From: Agapetus fuscipes
Taxonomy: Eukaryota > Arthropoda > Insecta > Trichoptera > Glossosomatidae
Assembly (NCBI GenBank): GCA_951799405.1
Contig: OX637335.1
Span: forward strand, 21,146,342-21,210,341
Direction: 5' to 3'
DNA length: 64,000 nt
The notes under the pieces are model-generated. The model saw only the letters and a program-made list of their open reading frames with translations. It ran no database searches and was not told the DNA's origin. Within the stretch, counting starts at the first letter, position 1; every line of letters starts with the position of its first letter. Position numbers and translations under genes: made by a program. Positions 33,140 to 42,712 of the stretch are shown piece by piece.

Positions 33140-33714
33140 TTTGGCATTATGAGATTCAAAATATGTTTTTTTTGGACTCTAATTCTGAAAATAATAACAA
33201 AGAGATCATGATGACAAAAATATTCTAGAAGATTCTTTGTTATGTAATTCTTGGAAGCAGCCATCTTGGATGCCGTGGGAGGTGGTTTAGTGTTATCCAG
33301 TTTATCCAAAATGGAAGTCATTTATTTGGATGCGCTGCTTGTGGAAATAGATTCGTTTGAATTTGTCCAATTTATTTCGTTTCAATTAATTTTCAAAGCG
33401 GTCGCGTCCGTATAAATAACAGAAGACGTCATTAAACCAGAGTAAAGACTTGAATTTTAAACGGATACTAATTCAGTAAGGTGATTTATATTTTATTGCT
33501 TAAAAAATAAATGTCATTTCATTTATTTTGTAATCAACTACTTTTGTGATTGCCGAATGTTTATTCAGCATAAATGAGTCGTATTTGCAGAACCAAAGGC
33601 GGCAATCAAGTTCTTTTAAATACAATATAAGATAAATACATGGAGGCGTTCTTCTTCTATGCAAAGCGCCTCCAGTGAGCGTAAGTAAATAGAAACGCGA
33701 ACTTCCACACATTT
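33140..33714. other. AT-rich interspersed DNA
   Basis: Nothing recognisable apart from short, unconvincing minus-strand frames. Confidence 0.35.
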
Positions 33715-33803
33715 TTTTTTTTTTAAGAAATCCTGTGCGGGAGACTCCCTACATTCTAGGGACTCTAGGGGTCTATGACACTTGTTGTAGTGCCGCAGAG
33801 GTG
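33715..33803 (-). repeat. LINE 3' UTR fragment
   Basis: A T-run followed by AAGAAATCCTGTGCGGGAG and GGGGTCTATGACAC matches the LINE 3' end at 2420-2510. It is joined directly to SINE-B. Confidence 0.65.
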
Positions 33804-34020
33804 TACGAGCTTGGTCGTCGCTACAAAGCGCCAATACTCAAGCAAGACCCTTTTGCTGTAAGGCTGGATGGACCTTTGGTGACTGGTCATTGGTAAAGGT
33901 TTATGAATTTTTCAACCCAGCGAAGAACAAATTTTAAAATATAAATGGTATTCGGGATTCGAACCCACATCCTTCCCATTCAGAGTCCACAGTGTTACCA
34001 CTGAGCTACGGACCGGTCAA
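33804..34020 (-). repeat. SINE-B, reverse orientation
   Basis: TACGAGCTTGGTCGTCGC to GTTACCACTGAGCTACGGACC. The tRNA-like head is complete, and a short internal deletion removes the GTGCTCCGC block. Confidence 0.85.
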
Positions 34021-34024
34021 ACTC

Positions 34025-34825
34025 ACAATGACACTTTTTCATACCTCTTCATAGATTTCGTGATTTGTATCTGAGTATATTGAAGTGGAGACAATTGGAA
34101 ACATTAGCAAAGAAACAACAAACCATGAAATCTCATGAATCATATTATCACAATATGGTTAATTTTACTTATATCATCAAAATAAATAAATAAATGAAAC
34201 AAGAAAATCGTTCTTAAATTTTAATTTATTGTATCATAAAAATCTGTCGCGATAAAAATATATTTCACATTTTTGTTTTTGTTTTCAATTCTTAAATAAA
34301 ATAATCAATTACACTCTTATATTGTTTAAATGAATTAGGAAATTCAGTTTACTTGTGAAAATGTTTTTAAATAAATAAATACGTTTAAAAAGCGCTAATG
34401 TCGCATGTAAATATAATTTAAAATATAAGTATGTTTTATAAAAAAAATGTAAATCATAAAAAGGAAAGGAAACCGAAGGGTTATTCTTACACTGATGAGA
34501 AATAATAAATTGAGACGAAAAATCTTTGGTATTTAGTAAAGCGGTTGTAAGGAGGTTAAATTTAATCTTTGAGAATATATTTATTATTATTTATAGCTTT
34601 GTATTTTAATTCAAATAAATATTACCAATAATAATAAATTATTATTGACAAGGCCCTGTCAATGCAATGTCACTGTTTTTTTATAAATATTAATATAGAT
34701 TTCATTTACAGTTTCAAAAAACAAAAAATTCAACGCGATAAAGCATTCACAATGATTGGAAATATTTTTAACTTAATAAAACTACTGTTGGATTCAATTT
34801 TTTTAAATATTTTAAAAGGAATTTT
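34025..34825. other. Very AT-rich DNA
   Basis: Only ATAAAT-type low-complexity sequence is seen. Confidence 0.4.
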
Positions 34826-35112
34826 GAGATACCTGTAAACCAGCAATGGATCCATAATTTCAGAAGATCTTAGAAGGGCTTTTTAGCTTCTTGTAAACCA
34901 TCAATGGATCCAAAATTTGAAAAGGTTTGAAGGGAACTCTTCAGCTACAGGTCTTAATCGATGTTTTGTCGATTTAGCGGGTCATTTTGGTAAATTTTAA
35001 TTTTGAAAACTGTAAAAGAACATCTCGAAGACTTAAAAGCCAAGTTTCAAGTAAGCCCTCACTGGATCCAAGATTTTAAAAGGTTTTTCTGGAAGTTTTT
35101 AGTTTACAGGTC
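34826..35112. repeat. Imperfect local repeats beside the PDZ exon
   Basis: Three blocks of the type TGGATCCAAAATTT..AAAAGGTTT and two of CAGGTCTTAATCGATGTTTT..GATTTAGC are spaced about 60-185 bp apart. The last one touches the end of the PDZ open frame. Local tandem duplication is the simplest reading. Confidence 0.55.
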
Positions 35113-35113
35113 G

Positions 35114-35328
35114 TCATCGATGTATCGTTGATTTGGCAGGTCTCGGAGGTGGTGGGGGGGACCCTGCCGGAGTGGGGGAGGGCGTGGGGACGGGGGTGCC
35201 TCCCCCAGGGGCGCGCCTCCTCACCTGCAGCCGCACCGCCCCCCTGCGCACGTCCCGGAAAAGCCGCACGGCCTGCGCATGCGTCAGACCGCATGCTGAT
35301 ACCCCGTTCACTGTCACCACTTCGTCAC
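35114..35328 (-). CDS. PDZ-domain protein, single internal or terminal exon
   Basis: The minus-strand frame encodes the second half of a PDZ domain: G-D-E-V-V-T-V-N-G-V-S (the strand and VNG turn typical of PDZ), then G-L-T-H-A-Q-A-V-R-L-F-R (ligand-groove helix) and G-A-V-R-L-Q-V. An acceptor (TTTGTCCGCAG) precedes it at 35329-35330, entering in phase 1. A perfect donor CAG/GTGAGG after residue Q would end the exon at 35225. Alternatively the frame runs on through a proline-rich stretch to a stop at 35114. GC content is far above the surroundings, consistent with a real exon. The first half of the PDZ domain must lie in an exon at higher coordinates, which I could not find. PDZ proteins are scaffolds that bind C-terminal peptides. 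The particular protein is not identified. Confidence 0.75.
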
Positions 35329-35547
35329 CTGCGGACAAAATAGAAAAAGAACTGATTAGTATACTGCCAAAAAAAGAGAGGAAAGTATATGGGACAAAAT
35401 GGAAGAAAAAACTGTTTAGTATACTGCCAAAAATAACCATGCTGTAAGGAAAACTATATTATATGGTCAAGTCAAGGAACTCTCATTTCCTTTATTGTTC
35501 CAGTTTTTTTTTAATGCAGAAGGCTAGATCGGTAGACTGGAAGACTG

Positions 35548-35835
35548 ACCGGTCCGTAGTCCAGTGGTAACACTTCGGACTCGTAAATGGAAGGTTGTGG
35601 GTTCGAATCCCGGCGGAGCACAAAAAAATAAACCATTTATATTTTCAAATGTGCTCTTTGCTTGGTGAAAAATTCATATACCTTTACCAAAGATCAGTCA
35701 CTATAGGTCCATCCAGCCTTACAGCAACTGGGTCTTGCTTGAGAATTGGCGCTTTCAACAGCGACGACCAAGCTCGCAGAGGGCTCTTGAGGTGTGATAC
35801 ACACAAAAACAGCGCTCACCAAATAAATCAGCCTA
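35548..35835 (+). repeat. SINE-B, full length
   Basis: Best reference copy. The tRNA-like head reads GACCGGTCCGTAGTCCAGTG, GGACTCGTAAATG and GGGTTCGAATCCCGGCGGAG. Its anticodon-loop position (CTCGTAA) is consistent with descent from tRNA-Thr(CGU). The body follows, ending in GAGGGCTCTTGAGGTGTG and ACAAAAACAGCGCTCACC-AAATAAATCA. Confidence 0.92.
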
Positions 35836-35839
35836 ATTT

Positions 35840-36615
35840 ATTTTATTTTTAATAGAAAACAATAAGTCATGTATGTTTCATAGCAATCGTTCCAATAGTT
35901 TAGGAAACGTTACAGGACAAACAAACATACATCCATTCGATTTTATTCATAAAACTTTAGAGACGCTTAGAAGCAATTAGAAGAGGCAATTTTTTCAAGC
36001 CTTTTTTTTACATAATCATGTAAAAAAAATGCAAAAGGTCTTAAGAGGGCTTAAAAAGAAATGCAAGAGGTCTCCAGAAGTAGAAAAAAAATACGAAAAG
36101 GATAATAAGGGATGCTTTTTTCCAGCCACAGCCTTGATAAGGTTTTTCCAAGTAACCCTTTCTGTTTTTTCATAGTAACACAATTATCAATATAAGAAAA
36201 ATGAGTTCATCAAAATGTAGTTTGAGCTAAGATTCTTGCACCAACTACTACGAGGATAAAAAGGTAAATGCCTTCGAACAATATAACCTATTTAAGCCGT
36301 CCTTATCAATGAGTCTTTACAATAAAAATATTTGAATTCTTTCACACTGTAAAAGCAATAAAAAGATTGTTTTCGTGCACTGGAAACACTAAGAATTTTT
36401 TCAATGTAAAAAAAAAACGAAACACCTGTTTACATCAAAAACAGAAAATGCGTGCATTTGTTCTCTAGTAAGCGTTTTTTTTTTACAGAACATTAGAAGC
36501 AGAGTTATTTGCAAATTGTTAAACAAATCCTGTTTTTGTCGACAATACAGGAAAATTGAATGTTATTGTTTGACTCTTCAATTGTTTTAGTATTATTGTA
36601 AAACGTTTTGGGTTC
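35840..36615. other. Repeat-poor upstream region of gene 1
   Basis: AT-rich DNA without SINE or MITE blocks. It presumably includes the distal promoter of the first cluster gene, but no specific factor site could be assigned. Confidence 0.4.
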
Positions 36616-36618
36616 GAG

Positions 36619-36625
36619 TATAAAA
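36619..36625 (+). promoter_or_regulatory. TATA box, gene 1
   Basis: TATAAAA in GAGTATAAAATGATG, 107 nt before the ATG. The same GTATAAAATGATG string occurs at gene 3. An arthropod-type initiator TCAGT lies at 36644-36648, a suitable distance downstream. Confidence 0.75.
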
Positions 36626-36725
36626 TGATGTTGAAACTTGAAGTCAGTATCATTCATCTTTTGGACACTTCGTCTGGAGTGCCATTTTATAATTTGTCAA
36701 TTTGGGATAAATTAGAAAATCGAAG

Positions 36726-38860
36726 ATGGCAAAGTTCTTCATGGCGTTCATGTGCCTGGCACTTTTCTTCTTCCTAAGTCCGTTCCTGGTAAGATCAATG
36801 TGTTTTTAATTTTTTGACAAAAAATACATACAAAATGAATTTGTTTGATTGATCGACTTTGCTACACAGGCAAGCCAATCTGCGTTAGAGAACACATAAA
36901 AAATAATCCTTTTAAAAAATGTATATACCCTAAATCTGTAATTTTTGTCAAAAAAAATCTTCCAATTTATGGTATAAGAAAAAGAGTGACAGTAATGAAA
37001 AAACTCAGACGTGTTTATTGATTATTCAGCTAAATTGCAAAGGTTTAAATTATGTATATACGTATAACTTTAAAACTGTCACCACAAAAAATATTTGAAC
37101 CACCACGTTTTTTCAATTTTTATTTATCATTTTTTTATGTTCTATATTTTGGAAATATATATTTTTTTTCTTTATAATTACAGAATTATACATTATGTAG
37201 TTTCACAAGAAGACGATTTTTGATAATGTGAATAGTTTTTGAGAAACTTTATAATTAAGTTGTGGGGCTAAATAACGTGTCATCCTATAATTAAAAAAAA
37301 AACATAAAAAACTGATAGGTCGTATGAAGTTTGATGTAAATCGGAAAATAAAAACCTTTTTTTCGCGTTTTTCTTTTTTCTCATATTAAATGTTTGGAAG
37401 AAGTTTCTCTTAACCAAATATCAAATTTTGACCAAATCTTTGACCTAATTCAGAAATCGTTCAGATTACCACAAAAAAAATAAAAGTTCCAAATCAGTCA
37501 CTTTCAAATTGTTTGCAATTTAGACAGGACAGTGCCTGTCATGTCAGCTTTAACAGTTTTAATGAATTTACTTTTTGTTCAGTTTGTAACGGCTACTCCG
37601 GTTCCTGACGATGATTACGAAGGAGGCGCTGCATCGACTTCAGGAGGAGCAGCTGGAGGAGCTGCTACATCTTCTGGTGGAGCTGCTGGCAATGGAGGGG
37701 CTGCGTCATCTTCTGGGGCGGCTGCTGGTAAAGGAGGAGCTGCTTCTTCCTCTGGGGCTGCTGCTGGAAATGGAGGAGCCGCTTCTTCCTCTGGAGCTGC
37801 TGCTGGTAAAGGAGGAGCTGCTTCTTCTTCCGGGGCTGCTGCTGGTAAGGGAGGAGCTGCTTCTTCCTCTGGAGCTGCTGCTGGTAATGGAGGAGCTGCG
37901 TCATCGTCCGGAGCTGCTGCTGGCAAAGGTGGAGCCGCTTCGTCTTCCGGAGCTGCTGCTGGTAATGGAGGAGCTGCTTCTTCTTCTGGGGCTGCTGCTG
38001 GTAAAGGAGGAGCTGCTTCTTCCTCTGGAGCTGCCGCTGGTAATGGAGGAGCTGCGTCATCGTCCGGAGCTGCTGCTGGTAAAGGAGGAGCCGCTTCTTC
38101 CTCTGGATCTGCTGCTGGTAAAGGTGGAGCTGCTTCTTCCTCTGGAGCTGCTGCTGGTAATGGAGGAGCTGCGTCATCGTCCGGAGCTGCTGCTGGTAAA
38201 GGTGGAGCCGCTTCTTCTTCTGGAGCTGCTGCTGGCAAAGGTGGAGCCGCTTCTTCTTCTGGAGCTGCTGCTGGTAATGGAGGAGCTGCGTCATCGTCCG
38301 GAGCTGCTGCTGGCAAAGGTGGAGCCGCTTCGTCTTCCGGAGCTGCTGCTGGTAATGGAGGAGCTGCTTCTTCTTCTGGGGCTGCTGCTGGTAAGGGAGG
38401 AGCTGCTTCTTCCTCTGGAGCTGCCGCTGGTAAAGGTGGAGCTGCATCTTCCTCTGGAGCTGCTGCTGGTAATGGAGGAGCTGCGTCATCGTCCGGAGCT
38501 GCTGCTGGTAAAGGTGGAGCCGCTTCTTCTTCTGGAGCTGCTGCTGGCAAAGGTGGAGCTGCTTCTTCTTCTGGAGCTGCTGCTGGTAAAGGAGGAGCTG
38601 CGTCGTCTTCCGGGGCTGCTGCTGGTAAAGGAGGAGCCGCTTCTTCTTCTGGAGCTGCTGCTGGTAAAGGAGGAGCGGCGTCGTCTTCCGGGGCTGCCGC
38701 TGGTAAAGGAGGAGCCGCTTCCTCTTCTGGAGCCGCTGCTGGTAAAGGAGGAGCTGCGTCGTCTTCCGGGGCTGCCGCTGGTAAAGGAGGAGCTGCTTCG
38801 TCTTCTGGAGCTGCCGCTGCAGGTCGAGGCCGTAGACGAAAGGGAAATTGGGACGATTAA
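36726..38860 (+). CDS. Secreted Ala/Gly/Ser-rich 13-residue-repeat protein (sericin-like), cluster gene 1
   Basis: Two exons, 36726-36788 and 37583-38860, joined in phase 0 with GTAAGA donor and TTTTTGTTCAG acceptor, giving 446 residues. Exon 1 codes M-A-K-F-F-M-A-F-M-C and a hydrophobic core. Exon 2 opens F-V-T-A-T-P-V-P-D, so cleavage after residue 25 is likely. An acidic spacer D-D-D-Y-E is followed by about 29 tandem units of SSSGAAAG(K/N)GGAA. The last nine units all have K; earlier ones alternate K and N without a strict order. The end is a basic patch G-R-G-R-R-R-K and N-W-D-D. No cysteine occurs after the signal. The composition and secretion signal suggest an extracellular structural, coating or adhesive protein such as a silk-gland product. 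Tissue and exact role are inferred. Cuticle or eggshell use is possible. The start is chosen because exon 1 is conserved in genes 2 and 3. Confidence 0.85.
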
Positions 38861-39082
38861 AATAAACGTCTGCAGTATAAAAGAAAACGTAAAAATCTTG
38901 TTCTTGTCTTGTAATGTGAAAAATCAATTCATCCATTTTTGAACTACATACTTTATGTCCCATTCATTAGATACCTAAAAAGCCGTTCATCTTATTGGTG
39001 AAGTCACAATAAGTTCAATCAGCACAACTGAATAGTCTAATCTAACCAGCAGTCTCAGAACCTCATGTTTTTGGATTAACAC

Positions 39083-39088
39083 AATAAA
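39083..39088 (+). terminator. Poly-A signal, gene 1
   Basis: AATAAA about 220 nt after the stop codon, the first canonical signal in the 3' region. Confidence 0.55.
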
Positions 39089-39109
39089 ATAAAATTACAA
39101 AAACAAACT

Positions 39110-40090
39110 CTTTTAATTTCTTCAATAATTTATCAATCATATTGTCATCTTCAAAAATGAAGTTTTTTGAAGCAGATGCATATTTCAGAACCTCGTGGGC
39201 ATCTCAATTTCATCAACATTCTTGAAATGTTCAATTCAAAAGGCTAGCCGCCTAGTTTTTTATTGCAGAATTCCCGCTCATTCGGTAATTTTGATACAAT
39301 TTATGCCAACCATACTGGAATTTATCATGGCGGGAAAAACAGTTCAATTTTGTTTCGGATGTAAACCTGTTTAATGAAGGAAATAGACTTGAATGGCGAA
39401 GGAAAAAATAGTGATTCAATGATGACCTCAACAACATAATTCAATAGAAGGCAGAGATTATCGAAAACGATCATTATAATGTAGATTTACTTGACTAAAT
39501 TTGGAAGACAACTGATTTCCGAAAAATTACTTGTCTTTAAAAGCCTCAAAGACCATTCTAAAGCAATAATGCTCCATATGAAATAGCCATTGTGACAAAA
39601 TGTCATGTTTTCTACGTATGAAGGTAGGATGGACAGTTTCAAAGTTCCACAAATTATAATGCCAGAAAGACCATCTGATAAACGTCCTTCCGGAAGACTA
39701 CCCAAAAGATAAGAAGACAGCTAGGAGTCAACATTTCTGAAGGTGAATTCGCAAAAGTCATCATGGAACAATTATTTGACAGGTATAAACCAATGAAAAG
39801 AGAAGAAAGTAGGTAATATTTTTTGAATGAGAGAATGCTGGAGAGTAAATGTAGGGCTGGATCTCAATGTCTTCGTAAATAAAAAGTTTTGTCAATGTCT
39901 TTTTTACGGTCTTTTGTCTCATTACGAAGACTTTTACTTGGACCTCGGAAGACATCTCACCATCGTGTACCATTTTTTTTTAACTCCTGAAACATAATCT
40001 TGTAGTTTCTTTCGCCTCTTCCCCTATTACAGAATGAACTACAGCGTTGACTTTCAGTTTTTTTAGGAGTTACTTTATTGCGTATTTAAC
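39110..40090. other. Intergenic DNA, no repeats recognised
   Basis: No coding frame or element was identified. A PLE target-site copy (AACTGGCAGTAG, 40092-40103) follows directly. Confidence 0.4.
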
Positions 40091-40103
40091 AAACTGGCAG
40101 TAG

Positions 40104-41144
40104 TAGATTAAAATAAAAAACTTATTTGTTACAATTCACATGAGCTTTTATTATTTTTAAACACTACCGGTTTCGGGAGAAGCAATACCTCCCATCTTCA
40201 GGTGTAAATATAAACTAACATACAAATACAATACATTATGACGTGAGGATTTGAATTACTGAGGGGGAGGGGGGGGGAGTGTTATGTGGGCGGGGTGTAG
40301 TAGGAAACATAGAAAGTAGGGGAGAAGTGTTAGGAAATATAATACTATTTAAGAGGTTATTTACTGAATTAATATTTTTTTGGATTTCTAGGTTTTCAAA
40401 ATTATTCATGATTTTACCTTTGTAGGGAATGGAGTGAAGGAGTTTTAGTGTGTGGGTATGAAAGGAATGGTTAGACTCTATTATATGGTTGGCGAATTCA
40501 GAATGACCGTTGCTTGTTAGGCAACGGCGGTGTTCTTGAATTCTAGTTTTAAGGTTTCTTGCAGTTTGACCTATATATTTCAGATCGCAATCTCCACAAG
40601 AGATCTCGTAAACTCCACTTTTCATCATGTAGTCTATTTTATCTTTTGAGTTAAAGAGGATAGTTTTTAAGTTCGTATTTGTATAAAACGCGGGCTTAAT
40701 ATTGGTGGGGAGTATTTTTGAAATTTTGGTGGATAATGGGCCTGTGTATACAATTTTTTTCCAGTATTTATTTTCTGTGATATTATTATCGAGTCCAGAG
40801 TACAGATATCTTTTGGTAAGTATTTTATGTTTTTTATTATTAAGTAATTTGTCTATTAGTTTGTGTTCATATCCATTGTTGCTGGCTATTAGTTTGATGG
40901 TTGACAGTTCCTGATTGTAATCATTATTATTGAGTGGGATTGTGAGAAGTCTGTTGATCATTGAGTGGAAACTAGCTAATTTATGTGCGGTGGGGTGGGA
41001 GGAGTGAAACTTGCTATTGCTTCTCCCGAAACCGGTAGTGTTTAAAAATAATAAAAGCTCATGTGAATTGTAACAAATAAGTTTTTTATTTTAATCTATT
41101 AAAATGAACTTTCACGAAGTAACTGCCAAAAACCTAGATAATAT
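40104..41144 (-). mobile_element. Penelope-like element PLE-1, 5'-truncated
   Basis: The minus-strand frame 40236-40961 (241 codons) carries a GIY-YIG endonuclease domain: S-G-V-Y-E-I-S-C-G-D-C-D-L-K-Y-I-G-Q-T-A, followed by R-N-L-K-T-R-I-Q-E-H and S-x-x-A-x-H. This is the C-terminal module of Penelope-like elements. The N-terminal reverse transcriptase is absent. Inverted terminal segments (40104-40186 and 41015-41097) and an exact 12-bp duplication AACTGGCAGTAG (40092-40103, 41145-41156) define the insertion. The frame is open, so it is relatively young. Confidence 0.9.
40158..40212 (-). ncRNA. Hammerhead-ribozyme-like motif, PLE-1
   Basis: On the minus strand: ACAC, CTGAAGA (complement 40195-40201), one unpaired T, helix II GGGAG/CTCCC, GAAA, then ACCGGTA before GTGT. 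Helix I ACAC/GTGT forms. ACCGGT is self-complementary and could form a minimal or dimeric helix III. Predicted cleavage is between the complements of 40165 and 40164. Base 10.1 (T) does not pair with 11.1 (C). The other arm at 41015-41060 keeps only the 3' half. Confidence 0.65.
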
Positions 41145-41159
41145 AACTGGCAGTAGATC

Positions 41160-41685
41160 TATGATCCCCAGTTGTTGAAAGATTGACACATTTTTCGTCT
41201 TCGTTGTCTATGGGACTGCTAACCCGTCTAACAGAACCACGTCTCAAATATTCAGACTGTAAGGCGATGCTGATAACTTACTGAATTGAATTTGATTTAA
41301 ATGGCCTTAACTCATTACCGCGTATGTTGAGTCTTGATACTGATCTCGTTGTTGGCTTCGGTGCCATTTGATATAACTTTAGAGCTAGGTCCCTGACAGG
41401 CTTGTCGGGACAGAAACCTGACCTTGTCGCACTCGGGGCAGGGATGCTTTACGCCTATGATGGACCTGCAATGGACGGTGCTAGCTGATTTCCTATGACT
41501 ACGGACAGTACTCCTTTAACAGGTATGCTCCACAGCCATGCTTTCCCAATCGTTCTGCGCATTCACCACCTTAATAGTACTTGCAGCCTGAAATCACCAA
41601 TGCTTTCATTTGGCTAAATTTTAACACATTGACGATGACTTTGGTACTCTGAGAGATCACTGGTGAGGTCACTGAGCAAAGGTTT
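41160..41685. other. Unassigned intergenic DNA
   Basis: No coding exon or known repeat was recognised between PLE-1 and the nested SINEs. Confidence 0.35.
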
Positions 41686-41689
41686 TTAG

Positions 41690-42040
41690 GCTTTAGACTG
41701 GTCCATAGTCTAGTGGTAACGTTTCGGACTCGTGTATGGAAGGTCGTGGGTCGAATTCCGGCGGCGCACAAAAACCCCCTTACCTGTAAAAATAAATAGG
41801 TTCAACTCGCCACATGCGACCCCTTCGGGGATAACGCGGCAAGAAGTTACACTATATGTGTAGCTTAGTTGCGTTTTAGTTGCGTTGCGTTGCACAAAAA
41901 TATGTCATTTATTTATTCAAATATACTCTTCGCTGGGTTAAATAATTCATCTTCAAAAATTAAATTTACTAAAGACTGGCACCAAATGTCCATCCATCCT
42001 TGCAGCAACTGGGTCTTGCTTGAGAATTGTCGCTTTCGAG
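41690..42040 (+). repeat. SINE-B split by a SINE-A insertion
   Basis: The head (CATAGTCTAGTGGTAACG, GGGTCGAATTCCGGCGG) lies at 41690-41773. The body resumes at 41892 (GCACAAAAATATG) and runs to TTGAGAATTGTCGCTTTC. Removing 41774-41891 and one GCACAAAAA restores SINE-B. Confidence 0.9.
41774..41891 (+). repeat. 5'-truncated SINE-A with 9-bp target duplication
   Basis: Contains only the 3' part, CCCCTTACCTGTAAAAATAA to GTGTAGCTTAGTTGCG, then GTT/TGCG tail units. GCACAAAAA is duplicated at 41765-41773 and 41892-41900. A 5' truncation, a repetitive tail and a target duplication are direct evidence for LINE-mediated retroposition. Confidence 0.9.
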
Positions 42041-42042
42041 TA

Positions 42043-42276
42043 GCAAAGATATATTGGCATTTAAGCCTCATTTAAAACATGTAACAAGCAGGCATATGTA
42101 AGTTAGCGCTAACACATGCTGTATTTGAACAAACAGAATAAACAAACTTCACATAAAGAAAAACTGTGCAAATCCTTCCGCACATTCCCTGACACGGGGT
42201 TACATTGGCAAAAGTGAATCAAGTTTGCACACCATGGGGGTCAGCTTCATACCAACCTATCGGTTAAGGAACAAAG
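42043..42276 (-). repeat. TTE copy, reverse, diverged subfamily
   Basis: GCAAAGATATATTGGCATTTAA, ACAAGCAGGCATATG, ACATTGGCAAAAGTGAA and CATGGGGGTCAGC. The extra A in CAAAAGTGAA is shared with copies at 29.2, 45.2 and 57.7 kb. Confidence 0.8.
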
Positions 42277-42633
42277 AATGTTTCGGATGATTTCATGGAA
42301 CAAGTATTCTTAGAAAAAATCAAAGCCCGATATAATATAACTTCCTTCCTTTTTGATTTTGAAATCAAAAGAAACAATCGCAGCGGAAATGTAACATGTG
42401 GTTTGATAGTTAAAAATATTGTGCAAATAATTTGCTTTCCCTATTATGTTCATACAAATAAAATGACAAACAAACGTCGCGACGTTTGCGTGTTTAATCC
42501 ATAAATATTGTTCCTTTCAAACTTTACAAAAGTGCACAATCACAATATGAATACATTTATTTTTAAGTTTACCGACTCTTTGATTTGGTTGGTTTTGATT
42601 CGTGTCGATGGAATGGCATCGATGCAAATCTGG

Positions 42634-42640
42634 TATAAAA
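42634..42640 (+). promoter_or_regulatory. TATA box, gene 2
   Basis: TATAAAA, 79 nt before the ATG. The downstream GATTGAAACC parallels GTTGAAACTT at gene 1. Confidence 0.7.
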
Positions 42641-42712
42641 AAGGCGATTGAAACCTAAAATGTCATCATTCAACCACCAGTTGCAAGTTGAGAAGTATCC
42701 TCAAACTGAAAA

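Noticed and set aside
35548..35620. tRNA-like sequences (B-box GGGTTCGAATCCC) at many sites
   Set aside because: Each is the head of SINE-A, SINE-B or SINE-C. The acceptor-stem complements do not pair, and the body continues into SINE sequence. No functional tRNA gene is called.
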